DNA of 64,000 nucleotides from an uncultured Acidobacteriota bacterium (GTDB taxonomy: Bacteria; Acidobacteriota; Terriglobia; Terriglobales; Acidobacteriaceae): contig CAILAC010000016.1 in the NCBI GenBank assembly GCA_903832055.1, positions 682,001 to 746,000 on the forward strand. The letters are read 5' to 3'. This document shows, one piece after another, positions 52,108-62,775 of the stretch (position 1 is its first letter; the number at the start of each line of letters is the position of its first letter). The notes below the pieces were generated by a model. It saw only the letters and a list, made by a program, of their open reading frames with translations. It searched no databases and was not told where the DNA came from. The position numbers and the translations under genes are program-made.

Positions 52108-53775
52108 GTGTCTAAGTACCACAAGTCCGTAGTCCCCTCCACCCCGGCGAGTTCGCAACTGCCGCTGGTGGCTATTGTCGGTCGCCCCAATGTGGGCAAG
52201 TCCACGCTGTTTAATCGGCTGACGCACTCGCGGCGCTCGATCGTTGGCGACGAGCCAGGCATTACGCGCGACCGCATCTATGGCGATGTCGAGTGGGATG
52301 GCCGCATCATTCGCCTGATTGATACGGGCGGCATTGTGACCGACGATAAAGAGTACATTCCCAGCGAAATCTATGCCCAGGCCAAGGTGGGCATTGAAGA
52401 AGCCGACCTGCTGCTGATGGTCGTTGACGCGCGCACCGAGCTTGCGTCGCCCGACTTCACTCTGGCCAAGATGCTCATTCGTGGCGGCAAGCCCGTCTAT
52501 CTGGTTGCCAACAAGGTTGAAAACCCTACCGTCGCTGCAGCGGCTGAGAATATGCGCCAGCTCGGCATTCCCGAGCTGTTTCCCGTCAGCTCAGAGCACG
52601 GCCTCGGCATTGGCGACCTGCTCGACGCCATCTTTGACCGCCTGCCCGCTCCCGCTGCTCCTGGCATCATGAGCAAAGGCTCTGACCCCTACGCTGAACC
52701 CCTCGACGCCGACGAAGCCGATATCGAAGACGAAATCGTCTTTGACGAGGACCAGGAAGACGAAGTCGCCGAAGACATGGGTCCGGAAATTGAAGAGGAT
52801 GAGGACGAGATTCCCGATTTCTCAGAATTTGGCCCAGAAGAAGACGTTGAGAGCGAAGAAGACGCCGAGGCGGAGCTGGTTAATCCCAAAACGGGCTCAG
52901 GAACCTCCACGGACGGCGATAAGCCTCTGCATCGCACCCACGGCGAGTTTGAGCAGCACGAAACCTCGGTCGCCATCATCGGCCGGCCCAACGTAGGCAA
53001 ATCAACACTGCTCAATGCGCTCACAGGCACCTCGCGCGCCATCGTTTCACCCATTGCAGGTACCACCCGCGACGCCGTCGATGAAGTGGTTGAATACGAC
53101 GGCCAACGCCTGCGCCTCATCGATACGGCAGGCATTCGCCGCAAGGGCAAGACGCACCTCATGGCCGAGAAACTCTCCGTCGTCATGGCCCGCCGCCATC
53201 TTGAATCCTGCGACGTAGCCCTGCTCATGATTGACGCCACCGAGGGCGTCACCGCGAGCGACGCTCACATTGGCGGCTATGCCCACGAGAGCGGCCGCTC
53301 AGTCATCATCGTCATCAACAAATGGGATCTGCTCACCACCGCACGCACCGACGGCAAGGCCCACGCCGACCGGGCCATTTATGAGGAACAGGTACGCCAC
53401 GCGCTCAAGTATCTGAACTACGCCACGGTGCTCTTTATCTCTGCGGCCGACGGCACCAACCTCAACAAGGTGATGCAGGAGATCAAGCGCATCTCAGCCC
53501 AGCGCCGCAAGCGTGTGACGACCGGGCAGATGAATCGCTTCCTCGACAGGATCGACTTCCAGCGCGCTCCGGTGCCGATGAACAAGCGCATCCGTATCTT
53601 TTACATGACGCAGGCAGCCGTTGCACCGCCTACGTTTGTGCTGTTTACCGATCGCAAGATTCAGCTGCACTTTGCCTTTCAGCGCTTCCTTGAAAATCAG
53701 ATTCGCGAGGCCTTTGGCTTTGAAGGCACGCCCATCTGGTTCAAGATACGCGCCCGGAACGCTGACAAGAAGTGA
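52108..53775 (+). CDS. der: Ribosome-assembly GTPase Der (EngA) with an acidic inter-domain linker
   Basis: A 555-residue double GTPase essential for 50S ribosome assembly. The first G1 motif is GRPNVGKST near residue 25 and the second GRPNVGKST at about 292. NKWD of the second domain and the C-terminal KH-like domain (QMNRFLDRIDFQRAPVPMNKRIRIFY) are intact. Between the G domains is an extremely acidic stretch (about residues 187-284), roughly three times the usual linker. A GTG at 52108 with GGAG six bases upstream is preferred; a GTG at 52057 is the alternative start. Confidence 0.94.
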   Translation: MSKYHKSVVPSTPASSQLPLVAIVGRPNVGKSTLFNRLTHSRRSIVGDEPGITRDRIYGDVEWDGRIIRLIDTGGIVTDDKEYIPSEIYAQAKVGIEEADLLLMVVDARTELASPDFTLAKMLIRGGKPVYLVANKVENPTVAAAAENMRQLGIPELFPVSSEHGLGIGDLLDAIFDRLPAPAAPGIMSKGSDPYAEPLDADEADIEDEIVFDEDQEDEVAEDMGPEIEEDEDEIPDFSEFGPEEDVESEEDAEAELVNPKTGSGTSTDGDKPLHRTHGEFEQHETSVAIIGRPNVGKSTLLNALTGTSRAIVSPIAGTTRDAVDEVVEYDGQRLRLIDTAGIRRKGKTHLMAEKLSVVMARRHLESCDVALLMIDATEGVTASDAHIGGYAHESGRSVIIVINKWDLLTTARTDGKAHADRAIYEEQVRHALKYLNYATVLFISAADGTNLNKVMQEIKRISAQRRKRVTTGQMNRFLDRIDFQRAPVPMNKRIRIFYMTQAAVAPPTFVLFTDRKIQLHFAFQRFLENQIREAFGFEGTPIWFKIRARNADKK

Positions 53776-53820
53776 AGGTGAAATAGAGACGCGGACGCCA
53801 GGGCGGAAGGAAGCCACCGC

Positions 53821-54885
53821 TCAAACGCCTTCAGAAGACTCTGGCGTAAACCCAGCCTCCAGCGGTGGAGGGGGAGGGATCGGCGCGGGCCACAGCACCG
53901 CCGCCAGCTCGGGATACCGGCCAGCATAGAAGAGTAGAGCGTAATTGCGTCGAAACGTTCCGATGCTGCCGCCCATGCCCATACCCGCCAGCAGGAACAG
54001 TGCAATGACCAGAATGGCGGCAGGCACACCGAGCAGGACGGCAACTGTCGTCGAAATGGCCTTCAAAATCAGGACAAGTACGACGGCGATGATGCCGAGG
54101 ATCACCAACGGAATCATCAATGCAATGACGGCGATGATGCTGGCAGCGAGCGACAACAGGACTTTCAGCAGCAAAAACAGCGCGAACTGCCCCGGCTCAA
54201 GCCGAACATTTCCCCATACCTCCGCAACTGCTTCGCCGATGGAGGCATCTTCAAGAGCCATATGCGGCAGCATAAAGCAGTTCATCGTTGTTTCCAGGAG
54301 ATACGCAACCAACCCGACCACCATCAAGAGTGGTAGCACGACCGCGATCAAGGGAAGAAAGTCAGTCCATACAGGCGGCTTATCCGACCCGATGGATTCA
54401 AAGAGGGGCCTGAATCTCTCATAAGTCTTCCACGCCGTCAGGATGAGCACTGCCCAGAATGCAATCCCGATGCACAGGCTCAGGCCCAGATAACGCATGG
54501 TCTGCCGGTGAAAGCGCGCCCAGGCGGGCGAGATACGATCCTGCAGCCGCAGAACGCAATCAAAATAGCTGAAACGAAGCCGGATGAGCAGATAGCTGAG
54601 CACGATTATCAGCGGAATGACGATGACCAGCACCGCAGCGACAATTGCAATGATGATGGGCAAGGCCGGCCAGTGCATGACAGGCATATGCATCGGAATA
54701 TGCAGCCCTTCGGTGCTGCCCGACCGCGTGCCGGAGTTGAAATTGCAGCTGGACATGCCTCCCTCAGTGAGCGAAGCCACCAGGGTGAGCTTGAGAAAAC
54801 GGCCCAGGCGAAACGGCTGGAGGAGGTATTGCTTTGTCCTCTCAATTGCCGGGCTGATGGCTTCAACTGCGGAAGGTTTGAGCAT
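53821..54885 (-). CDS. Unknown multi-spanning membrane protein
   Basis: A 354-residue integral membrane protein with six to seven helices. The N terminus is basic (RTKQYLLQPFRLGRFLK). The long hydrophobic stretches PIIIAIVAAVLVIVIPLIIV, LPLIAVVLPLLMVVGLVAY and LLKVLLSLAASIIAVIALMIPL can be seen. A conserved-looking loop is MLPHMALEDASIGEAVAEVW. The C terminus is Pro-rich and soluble. No transporter signature is recognised. It lies between der and a GT87-like gene, convergent with der. Confidence 0.75.
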   Translation of the reverse strand: MLKPSAVEAISPAIERTKQYLLQPFRLGRFLKLTLVASLTEGGMSSCNFNSGTRSGSTEGLHIPMHMPVMHWPALPIIIAIVAAVLVIVIPLIIVLSYLLIRLRFSYFDCVLRLQDRISPAWARFHRQTMRYLGLSLCIGIAFWAVLILTAWKTYERFRPLFESIGSDKPPVWTDFLPLIAVVLPLLMVVGLVAYLLETTMNCFMLPHMALEDASIGEAVAEVWGNVRLEPGQFALFLLLKVLLSLAASIIAVIALMIPLVILGIIAVVLVLILKAISTTVAVLLGVPAAILVIALFLLAGMGMGGSIGTFRRNYALLFYAGRYPELAAVLWPAPIPPPPPLEAGFTPESSEGV

Positions 54886-55039
54886 AACTTCTTGCGAAGA
54901 AGCCTAACATACAAAAGGATGGCGTATGGCTGCCCCTTCAAAAGCCGACGGAGTCTTTGTGGTATCGGCATGTGAACGATTGCCAGCGCTTCAGAATGGA
55001 AGCAGACTCGAAGGAATTTTGCGTCGCGCTCCTGGGCTG

Positions 55040-56320
55040 TTACGCGGCCGACGCGAGTGCCTGGTCTTTGCTGCCGCTGTCGCGCCACAGCCGCCAATAG
55101 CCCAGTCCGAAGCCGGTCAGCACTAAAAGCGTCTCATAAAGCCCATGCATATGCGGGTTGAGCACGACCAGCGGCACCACCAGCGAGGGCAGGAACAGCA
55201 CGACCATCAGCCCCAGCAAGCGCCTGGTCTGCAATCCGTAAACCCACAGGACAAACGCTGCAATGAGGGCAATGTCCACGTCATATTGCATTTCACGCGG
55301 GTTTGCCAGCACGATTGTGACGACGACCAGCGCCAGCCAGACTCCATTGGCAGAGAGGCTGCCCCAGCTCTCGAGGCCGCCGGCCAGTTCCAAACGGCGG
55401 CGCATGCGCAGCATGAGAACCCCGATTGTGGCCGCCATCAACAGGAATCCGGCATAGGGCAATACTCCCAAAGGCGTTCCTGGCCGGTGATGGTAGGTGG
55501 CCAGCATGCCAAAGACTCCATAGCCAAACTGCTGCTGCACCAGGATTCCCTGCTTCAGGGCCCATTGATACCCGTGGTAGAGCGAAGGGTTGCCCACGGC
55601 TTCGACGAGATTCATTCCCAATACCGCGCCAACGCACGCCAGCATGCCTTTCCACTGGCGCCGCCCGACGAGAAACGGCAGCAGTAGCAGGGCGAGAAAG
55701 GTGATCTTGATGATTGCCGCGAGGAAAACCGCCAGATAAAACCACTCCCAGCGATTGCGCCTGAGCCCCGGCACCGCCGCTATCAACGCGATGCAGTAGA
55801 GCGTCGAGGCTACGTTGAGTCCCCACAGGGCAAGCACCCCGGTGAATCGTGGTGAAGCAAAGAAAAGCTGCAGCGCAAACAGCGGTCCCAGCCAGGCCTG
55901 ACGGAAGAAATAACGCGCCAGCACCAGAGGCAAAGCCACCGTTGAGGCTACGTGGATGGCTAAATAGGTCTCTTCGCCCCAGTGCAGCGGAAGCACGAAA
56001 ACGACGAACTTTGCCAGATAGAGAAACGCCGGGGGGTACAGAAAGAAGAGCGGCGACAGCGAATTGTTGTAAGGATTGTTTCCTGCCAGCCAACACAGCA
56101 GCGAGTAGGAGTACACGTGCAGATCTTCCAGCCACCACTTCTGCCAGTCCCCGTGATGAACCAGCCAGAAGACAGCAGACGCCAGAATGAAAAGGATGAC
56201 CAGATAGATGGTTCGCGGAGCTACCGGCACGCCAGCCGCAGCGAGCGGCGAAGAGCTTGCCTTGGAACCAGTTCGTTCAGGCAGGGTGGCCTTACTGGTT
56301 GAATTGTCAGGCAACGGCAC
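55040..56320 (-). CDS. GT87/DUF2029-like polyprenol-sugar transferase
   Basis: A 426-residue membrane protein with about ten helices, resembling GT87 (DUF2029) glycosyltransferases that use lipid-linked sugars to build envelope glycans. The extracytoplasmic first loop holds the acidic DWQKWWLEDLHVYSY and GNNPYNNSLSPLFFLYPP, where these enzymes keep their catalytic Asp. Another mark is AAIIKITFLALLLLPFL. The acceptor is unknown. The 39-residue N-terminal cytoplasmic segment is low-complexity. It may form a pair with the preceding membrane protein on the same strand. Confidence 0.78.
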   Translation of the reverse strand: MPLPDNSTSKATLPERTGSKASSSPLAAAGVPVAPRTIYLVILFILASAVFWLVHHGDWQKWWLEDLHVYSYSLLCWLAGNNPYNNSLSPLFFLYPPAFLYLAKFVVFVLPLHWGEETYLAIHVASTVALPLVLARYFFRQAWLGPLFALQLFFASPRFTGVLALWGLNVASTLYCIALIAAVPGLRRNRWEWFYLAVFLAAIIKITFLALLLLPFLVGRRQWKGMLACVGAVLGMNLVEAVGNPSLYHGYQWALKQGILVQQQFGYGVFGMLATYHHRPGTPLGVLPYAGFLLMAATIGVLMLRMRRRLELAGGLESWGSLSANGVWLALVVVTIVLANPREMQYDVDIALIAAFVLWVYGLQTRRLLGLMVVLFLPSLVVPLVVLNPHMHGLYETLLVLTGFGLGYWRLWRDSGSKDQALASAA

Positions 56321-56431
56321 TCCGGAAAATGTGGGATTTGGAAAAAGTGTATCAACTGTTGCAGTCGTGGCAACAAGTTATTTTCGCCTGCCACCCCTGA
56401 TCGTGCCGTAGTGCAGGATGGGGTTACTCGC

Positions 56432-59141
<2,710 letters not shown>

Positions 59142-59144
59142 CTG

Positions 59145-59200
59145 CGCCAGCACCTTGCCCGCCATCACCATCTTGATGCCGCGTCCGGCCTGACGCGTCC
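59145..59200. repeat. Left copy of a 56-bp direct repeat flanking the ParDE pair
   Basis: This 56-base stretch matches 59879-59934, the 3' end of the aminotransferase gene, at 54 of 56 positions. On the minus strand it still encodes the last residues of that enzyme in frame ([12 protein letters not shown] without the stop at its normal place). It is therefore a duplicated gene end, located between ligA and the ParDE pair. Confidence 0.85.
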
Positions 59201-59215
59201 AGATACATGGGTCCT

Positions 59216-59262
59216 GATAACAAAAATTGACAAAGTTCGTTATCCAACCCATCATTTTGTCA
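59216..59262 (+). promoter_or_regulatory. ParDE promoter and operator candidate
   Basis: A consensus TTGACA (-35) is at 59227-59232. GATAAC (59216-59221) pairs with GTTATC (59239-59244) and TGACAAA (59228-59234) pairs with TTTGTCA (59256-59262), both overlapping the promoter. The -10 is weak. Autoregulation by the ParD-type protein is the usual arrangement. Confidence 0.5.
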
Positions 59263-59274
59263 GAGGTGGTTTCC

Positions 59275-59541
59275 GTGAATGTCTCTTTGACCATCGAGCT
59301 TGAAAAATTCGTCTCCGCCAAAGTCGAATCTGGCCGATACACCTCGGCCAGCGAAGTTGTGCGCGAGGCGCTCCGTCTTCTTGAAGAACACGACCGCGCC
59401 CGAAGCGCCCAACTCGCCGCGTTTAACCACGAACTCGGTCAACGACTCGCCTCACTGGATCGAGGCGAACACGTCGATCCTGAGACCGTCAGAATACGCC
59501 TCCGAGAGAAGTCGCGCCTACGCTCTGCTCGGGTCGCATGA
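59275..59541 (+). CDS. parD: ParD-type antitoxin
   Basis: An 88-residue antitoxin of the ParD/CC2985 type. It has an N-terminal ribbon-helix-helix (SLTIELEKFVSAKVESGRYTSASEVVREALRLLEE) that binds the promoter, then a charged C-terminal region to bind the toxin. The start is GTG at 59275 with GAGGTGG six bases upstream, giving the canonical N terminus. Its stop overlaps the toxin start by four bases (ATGA). It forms an inserted module between ligA and the aminotransferase gene, with a flanking duplication. Confidence 0.9.
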   Translation: MNVSLTIELEKFVSAKVESGRYTSASEVVREALRLLEEHDRARSAQLAAFNHELGQRLASLDRGEHVDPETVRIRLREKSRLRSARVA

Positions 59542-59843
59542 GCAGGTACGTCCTCAGCGACGACTGCGCCGCGGACTTGGACAACATCTGGGAATACATT
59601 GCCCGAGACAGCGTACAGCAATCAGACCGCTGGGTAGCCAGGCTCTTCAAAGCTTTTGAAACCATCGCGCTAAATCCCGGCTTGGGCCATCGGCGAGAAG
59701 ACCTGACGCAGCTTCCCGTCCTGTTTTGGCCCGTGGGCAAGTACCTGATTCTCTATCGAGTCCAACCCGAATACATCGAAATCGTCGCCGTCACCCAAGG
59801 CGCCAGAGATATTCCCACATTCCTGGGCCGGCGCAACCCATAA
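59538..59843 (+). CDS. parE: ParE/RelE-fold toxin
   Basis: A 101-residue toxin. The fold is clear from SDDCAADLDNIWEYIARDS, the helix-rich start, and the C-terminal beta sheet with WPVGKYLILYRVQPEYIEIVAVTQGARDI. ParE members poison DNA gyrase, while RelE members cut mRNA; the sequence fits ParE best. ATGA overlap with parD indicates coupling. The following aminotransferase gene converges on it 32 bases away. Confidence 0.88.
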   Translation: MSRYVLSDDCAADLDNIWEYIARDSVQQSDRWVARLFKAFETIALNPGLGHRREDLTQLPVLFWPVGKYLILYRVQPEYIEIVAVTQGARDIPTFLGRRNP

Positions 59844-59875
59844 GAGAAAGTTCGGGAAGGAAAGCTCGGGCACCC

Positions 59876-61066
59876 CTACGCCAGCACCTTGCCCGCCATC
59901 ACCATCTTGATGCCGCGTACGGCCTGCCGCGTCCGCTCTTCATTCTCGATCAGCGAAAAGCGCACATGGCCGTCGCCATACTCGCCAAAGCCAATGCCCG
60001 GACTGACCGCCACCTTGGCATCCGTCAGCAGCAGCTTGCTGAACTCCAGCGACCCCAGCGCGCGAAACTGCTCTGGAATCCGCGCCCACACAAACATCGT
60101 CGCCCTGGGCAGAGCTACCGGCCAGCCGGCGCGGTTCAGCCCCTCCACCAGCACGTCGCGGCGCTTGCGGTAGGTCTCGCAAATCTCGGCCACGCAGGCC
60201 TGCGGCCCCTCCAGCGCCTGAATGGACGCCACCTGGATCGGCGTAAATGTGCCGTAATCAAAGTAGCTCTTCAGCCGCCCCAGCGCGTTGACCAGCGTCG
60301 CGTTGCCCACCATGAAGCCAACCCGCCAGCCCGGCATGTTGTAGCTCTTTGAGAGCGTAAAAAACTCGACCGCCACATCCTTTGCCCCCGGCACCTGCAT
60401 CACACTCGGCGGCCGATAGCCGTCAAAGGCGATATCGGCATAGGCCAGATCGTGAATCAGATAAAAGCCAAACTCCCGCGCCATCTCCACCAGCCGCGCC
60501 AAAAACGGCAGCTCCACGCACTCCGTCGTCGGATTCGAGGGGAAGTTCACAATCAGCGCCTTGGGTCGCGGCATCATGCGCGGAATCAGATTCTCAAGCT
60601 CCGCCAAAAACTGGTCCTGATTGTGAATCGGCACACTCACCACATGGGCACCCGCAATTGCCGGCCCGTAGATATGGATTGGGTAGCTGGGATTTGGCAC
60701 CACCACCGTATCGTTTGAATCCAGAATCGCCAGGCACAGATGGGCAATGCCCTCCTTGGAGCCGATGGTGACAATCGCCTCGGTGGCCGGGTCGAGGTCT
60801 ACGTCGTAGCGCGTCTTGTACCAGTTACAGATGGCCTTGCGCAGCCGAGGCAGACCCTTTGAAACTGAGTAACGGTGCGTCACCGGCTTCTGCGCCGCCT
60901 CAATCATCTTGTCCAGAATGTGTTTGGGCGTCGCTCCATCAGGATTGCCCATCCCAAAATCAATAATGTCCTCGCCCCGGCGCCGGGCGGCGACCTTCAT
61001 TTCCCCCGTGATGTTGAAGACATACGGCGGCAGTCGTTTAATTCTAGAGAACTCGTCCATCTGCAT
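59876..61066 (-). CDS. alaC: AlaC-like class I/II aminotransferase
   Basis: A 396-residue PLP-dependent aminotransferase resembling AlaC, which makes alanine from pyruvate and glutamate. It opens [37 protein letters not shown], typical of AlaC. The PLP lysine is in [16 protein letters not shown] and the substrate-binding [10 protein letters not shown] is kept. [10 protein letters not shown] and the C-terminal Arg in [17 protein letters not shown] agree with the family. Length is normal. It converges on ParE; its end has been duplicated beside ligA. Confidence 0.92.
   Translation of the reverse strand: MQMDEFSRIKRLPPYVFNITGEMKVAARRRGEDIIDFGMGNPDGATPKHILDKMIEAAQKPVTHRYSVSKGLPRLRKAICNWYKTRYDVDLDPATEAIVTIGSKEGIAHLCLAILDSNDTVVVPNPSYPIHIYGPAIAGAHVVSVPIHNQDQFLAELENLIPRMMPRPKALIVNFPSNPTTECVELPFLARLVEMAREFGFYLIHDLAYADIAFDGYRPPSVMQVPGAKDVAVEFFTLSKSYNMPGWRVGFMVGNATLVNALGRLKSYFDYGTFTPIQVASIQALEGPQACVAEICETYRKRRDVLVEGLNRAGWPVALPRATMFVWARIPEQFRALGSLEFSKLLLTDAKVAVSPGIGFGEYGDGHVRFSLIENEERTRQAVRGIKMVMAGKVLA
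59879..59934. repeat. Right (original) copy of the 56-bp direct repeat
   Basis: This is the native copy within the aminotransferase 3' end, coding on the minus strand. It agrees at 54 of 56 positions with the copy at 59145-59200, with 678 bases between the copies. The pair brackets the ParDE module. Confidence 0.85.
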
Positions 61067-61134
61067 ATCTTACAAGTAACCTTGCGTCCAGGTCTGCCTC
61101 GATGCGTGCTGCCATGCGCCATTAGAATCAAGAT

Positions 61135-62016
61135 GTGGCCTTCCCCGCGACGCCAAAATCCGCATCGGGAAACCCGGGTGAAGCTGCAGCCCCGGCATAT
61201 TTGTTGAGAATTGCCCACCTCTGGCACCTGACCAGCCTCGACGCTCCCACGGTCGCGGTGGTCTGGCTGCTGGCATTTGCCTGGGCCGCAAATATCCTGT
61301 TGCCGCTGTGGCTGCCCTGCACCCTGGCCCTCGCCACCTGGGCTGTCTACATCGGAGACCGGTTGCTCGATGCGCGCCCAGCCCACTCGGCCGCATCTCC
61401 CCTGGCCTGCAATCTGCGCCCACGGCACTACTTTCATTGGCGATTCCGGCGCTTTTTCATCCCCGCAGCCGCCATCTCGGGCATCACAGCTATCCTTCTG
61501 GCGCGGCACTTCATGCTGCCCGACGCCCGCACTCGAAACACCCTGCTGGCCTGCGCCGCTCTCGCCTACTTCACATCGGTACACCACCCCAGCCGGCTGA
61601 TTTCCCGGTTCACTATTCCCAAGGAATTGCTCGTCGCAGTCCTCTTTACGCTCACCTGCATCGCCCCGACCTGGTTCAGAATGGCATCTGGACAACTCTG
61701 GTTGCTCGCCCCCGCACTGGCCTTCATCGCCCTGGCATGGCTCAACTGCCACGCGATTGAGGTGTGGGAGTCCCCGACATCCGGCTCCTCGTCTGAAATT
61801 CGACGCCTCGCTCTAACGGGCGCTGCACTTGGCCTGTTGGCTGCCGCGGCGAGCTTCAATCAGCCCCGCTCAGCGCTTCTGCTGGTCTCGGCGACGGCGA
61901 GTTCGCTGCTACTGGCTCTTCTCCAGGCCTGTCGAACACGGCTCGAGGCGACCACCCTCCGCGCCGCCGCCGATCTTGTCCTGCTCACGCCGCTGCTGCT
62001 GCTGGTGATGCGTTGA
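61135..62016 (+). CDS. Multi-spanning membrane protein, possibly UbiA-like
   Basis: A 293-residue protein with about eight hydrophobic segments. In the first third LATWAVYIGDRLLDARPA resembles the first aspartate-rich loop of UbiA prenyltransferases (DxxxD) but lacks the usual Asn. A second aspartate motif is not evident, so catalytic activity is doubtful. The start is a GTG at 61135. Its stop overlaps the following methyltransferase start by four bases (TTGA), so they are translated together. The function is unknown; lipid or quinone modification is a guess from the pair. Confidence 0.7.
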   Translation: MAFPATPKSASGNPGEAAAPAYLLRIAHLWHLTSLDAPTVAVVWLLAFAWAANILLPLWLPCTLALATWAVYIGDRLLDARPAHSAASPLACNLRPRHYFHWRFRRFFIPAAAISGITAILLARHFMLPDARTRNTLLACAALAYFTSVHHPSRLISRFTIPKELLVAVLFTLTCIAPTWFRMASGQLWLLAPALAFIALAWLNCHAIEVWESPTSGSSSEIRRLALTGAALGLLAAAASFNQPRSALLLVSATASSLLLALLQACRTRLEATTLRAAADLVLLTPLLLLVMR

Positions 62017-62672
62017 AGACCTCTGACCCGACAACTACGCCCAATTTTGATGCACTCGCCCGCCCCTATCGCTGGCTCGAATACCTCACCTTTGGCCCTT
62101 ACCTGCAACGCACCCGGACCTGCTTCCTCAGTGAACTCGAAACATGCCGCCGCGCGCTCGTCCTGGGCGATGGCGACGGACGATTCACCGCAGCGCTTCT
62201 CCGCGCCAACCCATCCATTCATGTGCACGCCATCGACGCCAGCCCGGCCATGCTGCGCGCCCTGCAAAAATCCGCCGGGCCGCACGCTGACCGCCTCACC
62301 ACCGAAGCAGCCGACCTGCGCCAGTGGAGTCCCCGCGCAGGGACCCACTACGACCTGGTAGCCACCCACTTTTTCCTCGATTGCCTTACCACCCCGGAAA
62401 TAGCAGTCCTTGCCGCGCGCCTAAGCCCCGCGCTCGCACCCCAGGCACGTTGGGTGGTGTCAGATTTCGCCATCCCGGCAACGAAATTCGGCGCACTCGT
62501 CGCCGCACCGCTCGTCGCAGCTCTCTATCGCGCCTTCAGCATCCTCACCCATCTCCGGGTGAGGCAACTCCCCAATCACCGCGCCGCCCTCGAATCCTCC
62601 GGCTGGGCGATGGAATCCGAAAAGAAGCACCTCGGCGGGCTGCTGCTCAGCCAACTCTGGCATCGGCGCTGA
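62013..62672 (+). CDS. Class I SAM-dependent methyltransferase
   Basis: A 219-residue Rossmann-fold methyltransferase. Motif I is ALVLGDGDGRFTAALL (a GDGDG variant), followed by the acidic VHAIDASPAML (motif post I). Further on are YDLVATHFFLDCL (motif II/III) and APQARWVVSDFAIP. The start is TTG at 62013, overlapping the previous stop by four bases. The C terminus has an aromatic/basic membrane-facing segment (LRVRQLPNHRAALESSGW). The substrate is unknown; coupling to the membrane protein suggests a lipid-like acceptor. A terminator follows. Confidence 0.85.
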   Translation: MKTSDPTTTPNFDALARPYRWLEYLTFGPYLQRTRTCFLSELETCRRALVLGDGDGRFTAALLRANPSIHVHAIDASPAMLRALQKSAGPHADRLTTEAADLRQWSPRAGTHYDLVATHFFLDCLTTPEIAVLAARLSPALAPQARWVVSDFAIPATKFGALVAAPLVAALYRAFSILTHLRVRQLPNHRAALESSGWAMESEKKHLGGLLLSQLWHRR

Positions 62673-62712
62673 AACGCAGCCAAGTCGTTTGGCACCCGGA
62701 CTCTCCCCAGAC

Positions 62713-62761
62713 AAAAAAGGCCAGCACCCGAGAGAACTTCTCCCCGGCACCAGCCTTTTTT
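62713..62761. terminator. Bidirectional terminator between the methyltransferase and flavoprotein genes
   Basis: AAAAAAGGC (62713-62721) pairs with GCCTTTTTT (62753-62761). Between them lies an inner imperfect stem with GAGAA/TTCTC. Six A and six T residues flank it, so it can act on both convergent genes. Confidence 0.8.
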
Positions 62762-62775
62762 CATCTCAGAAATCC

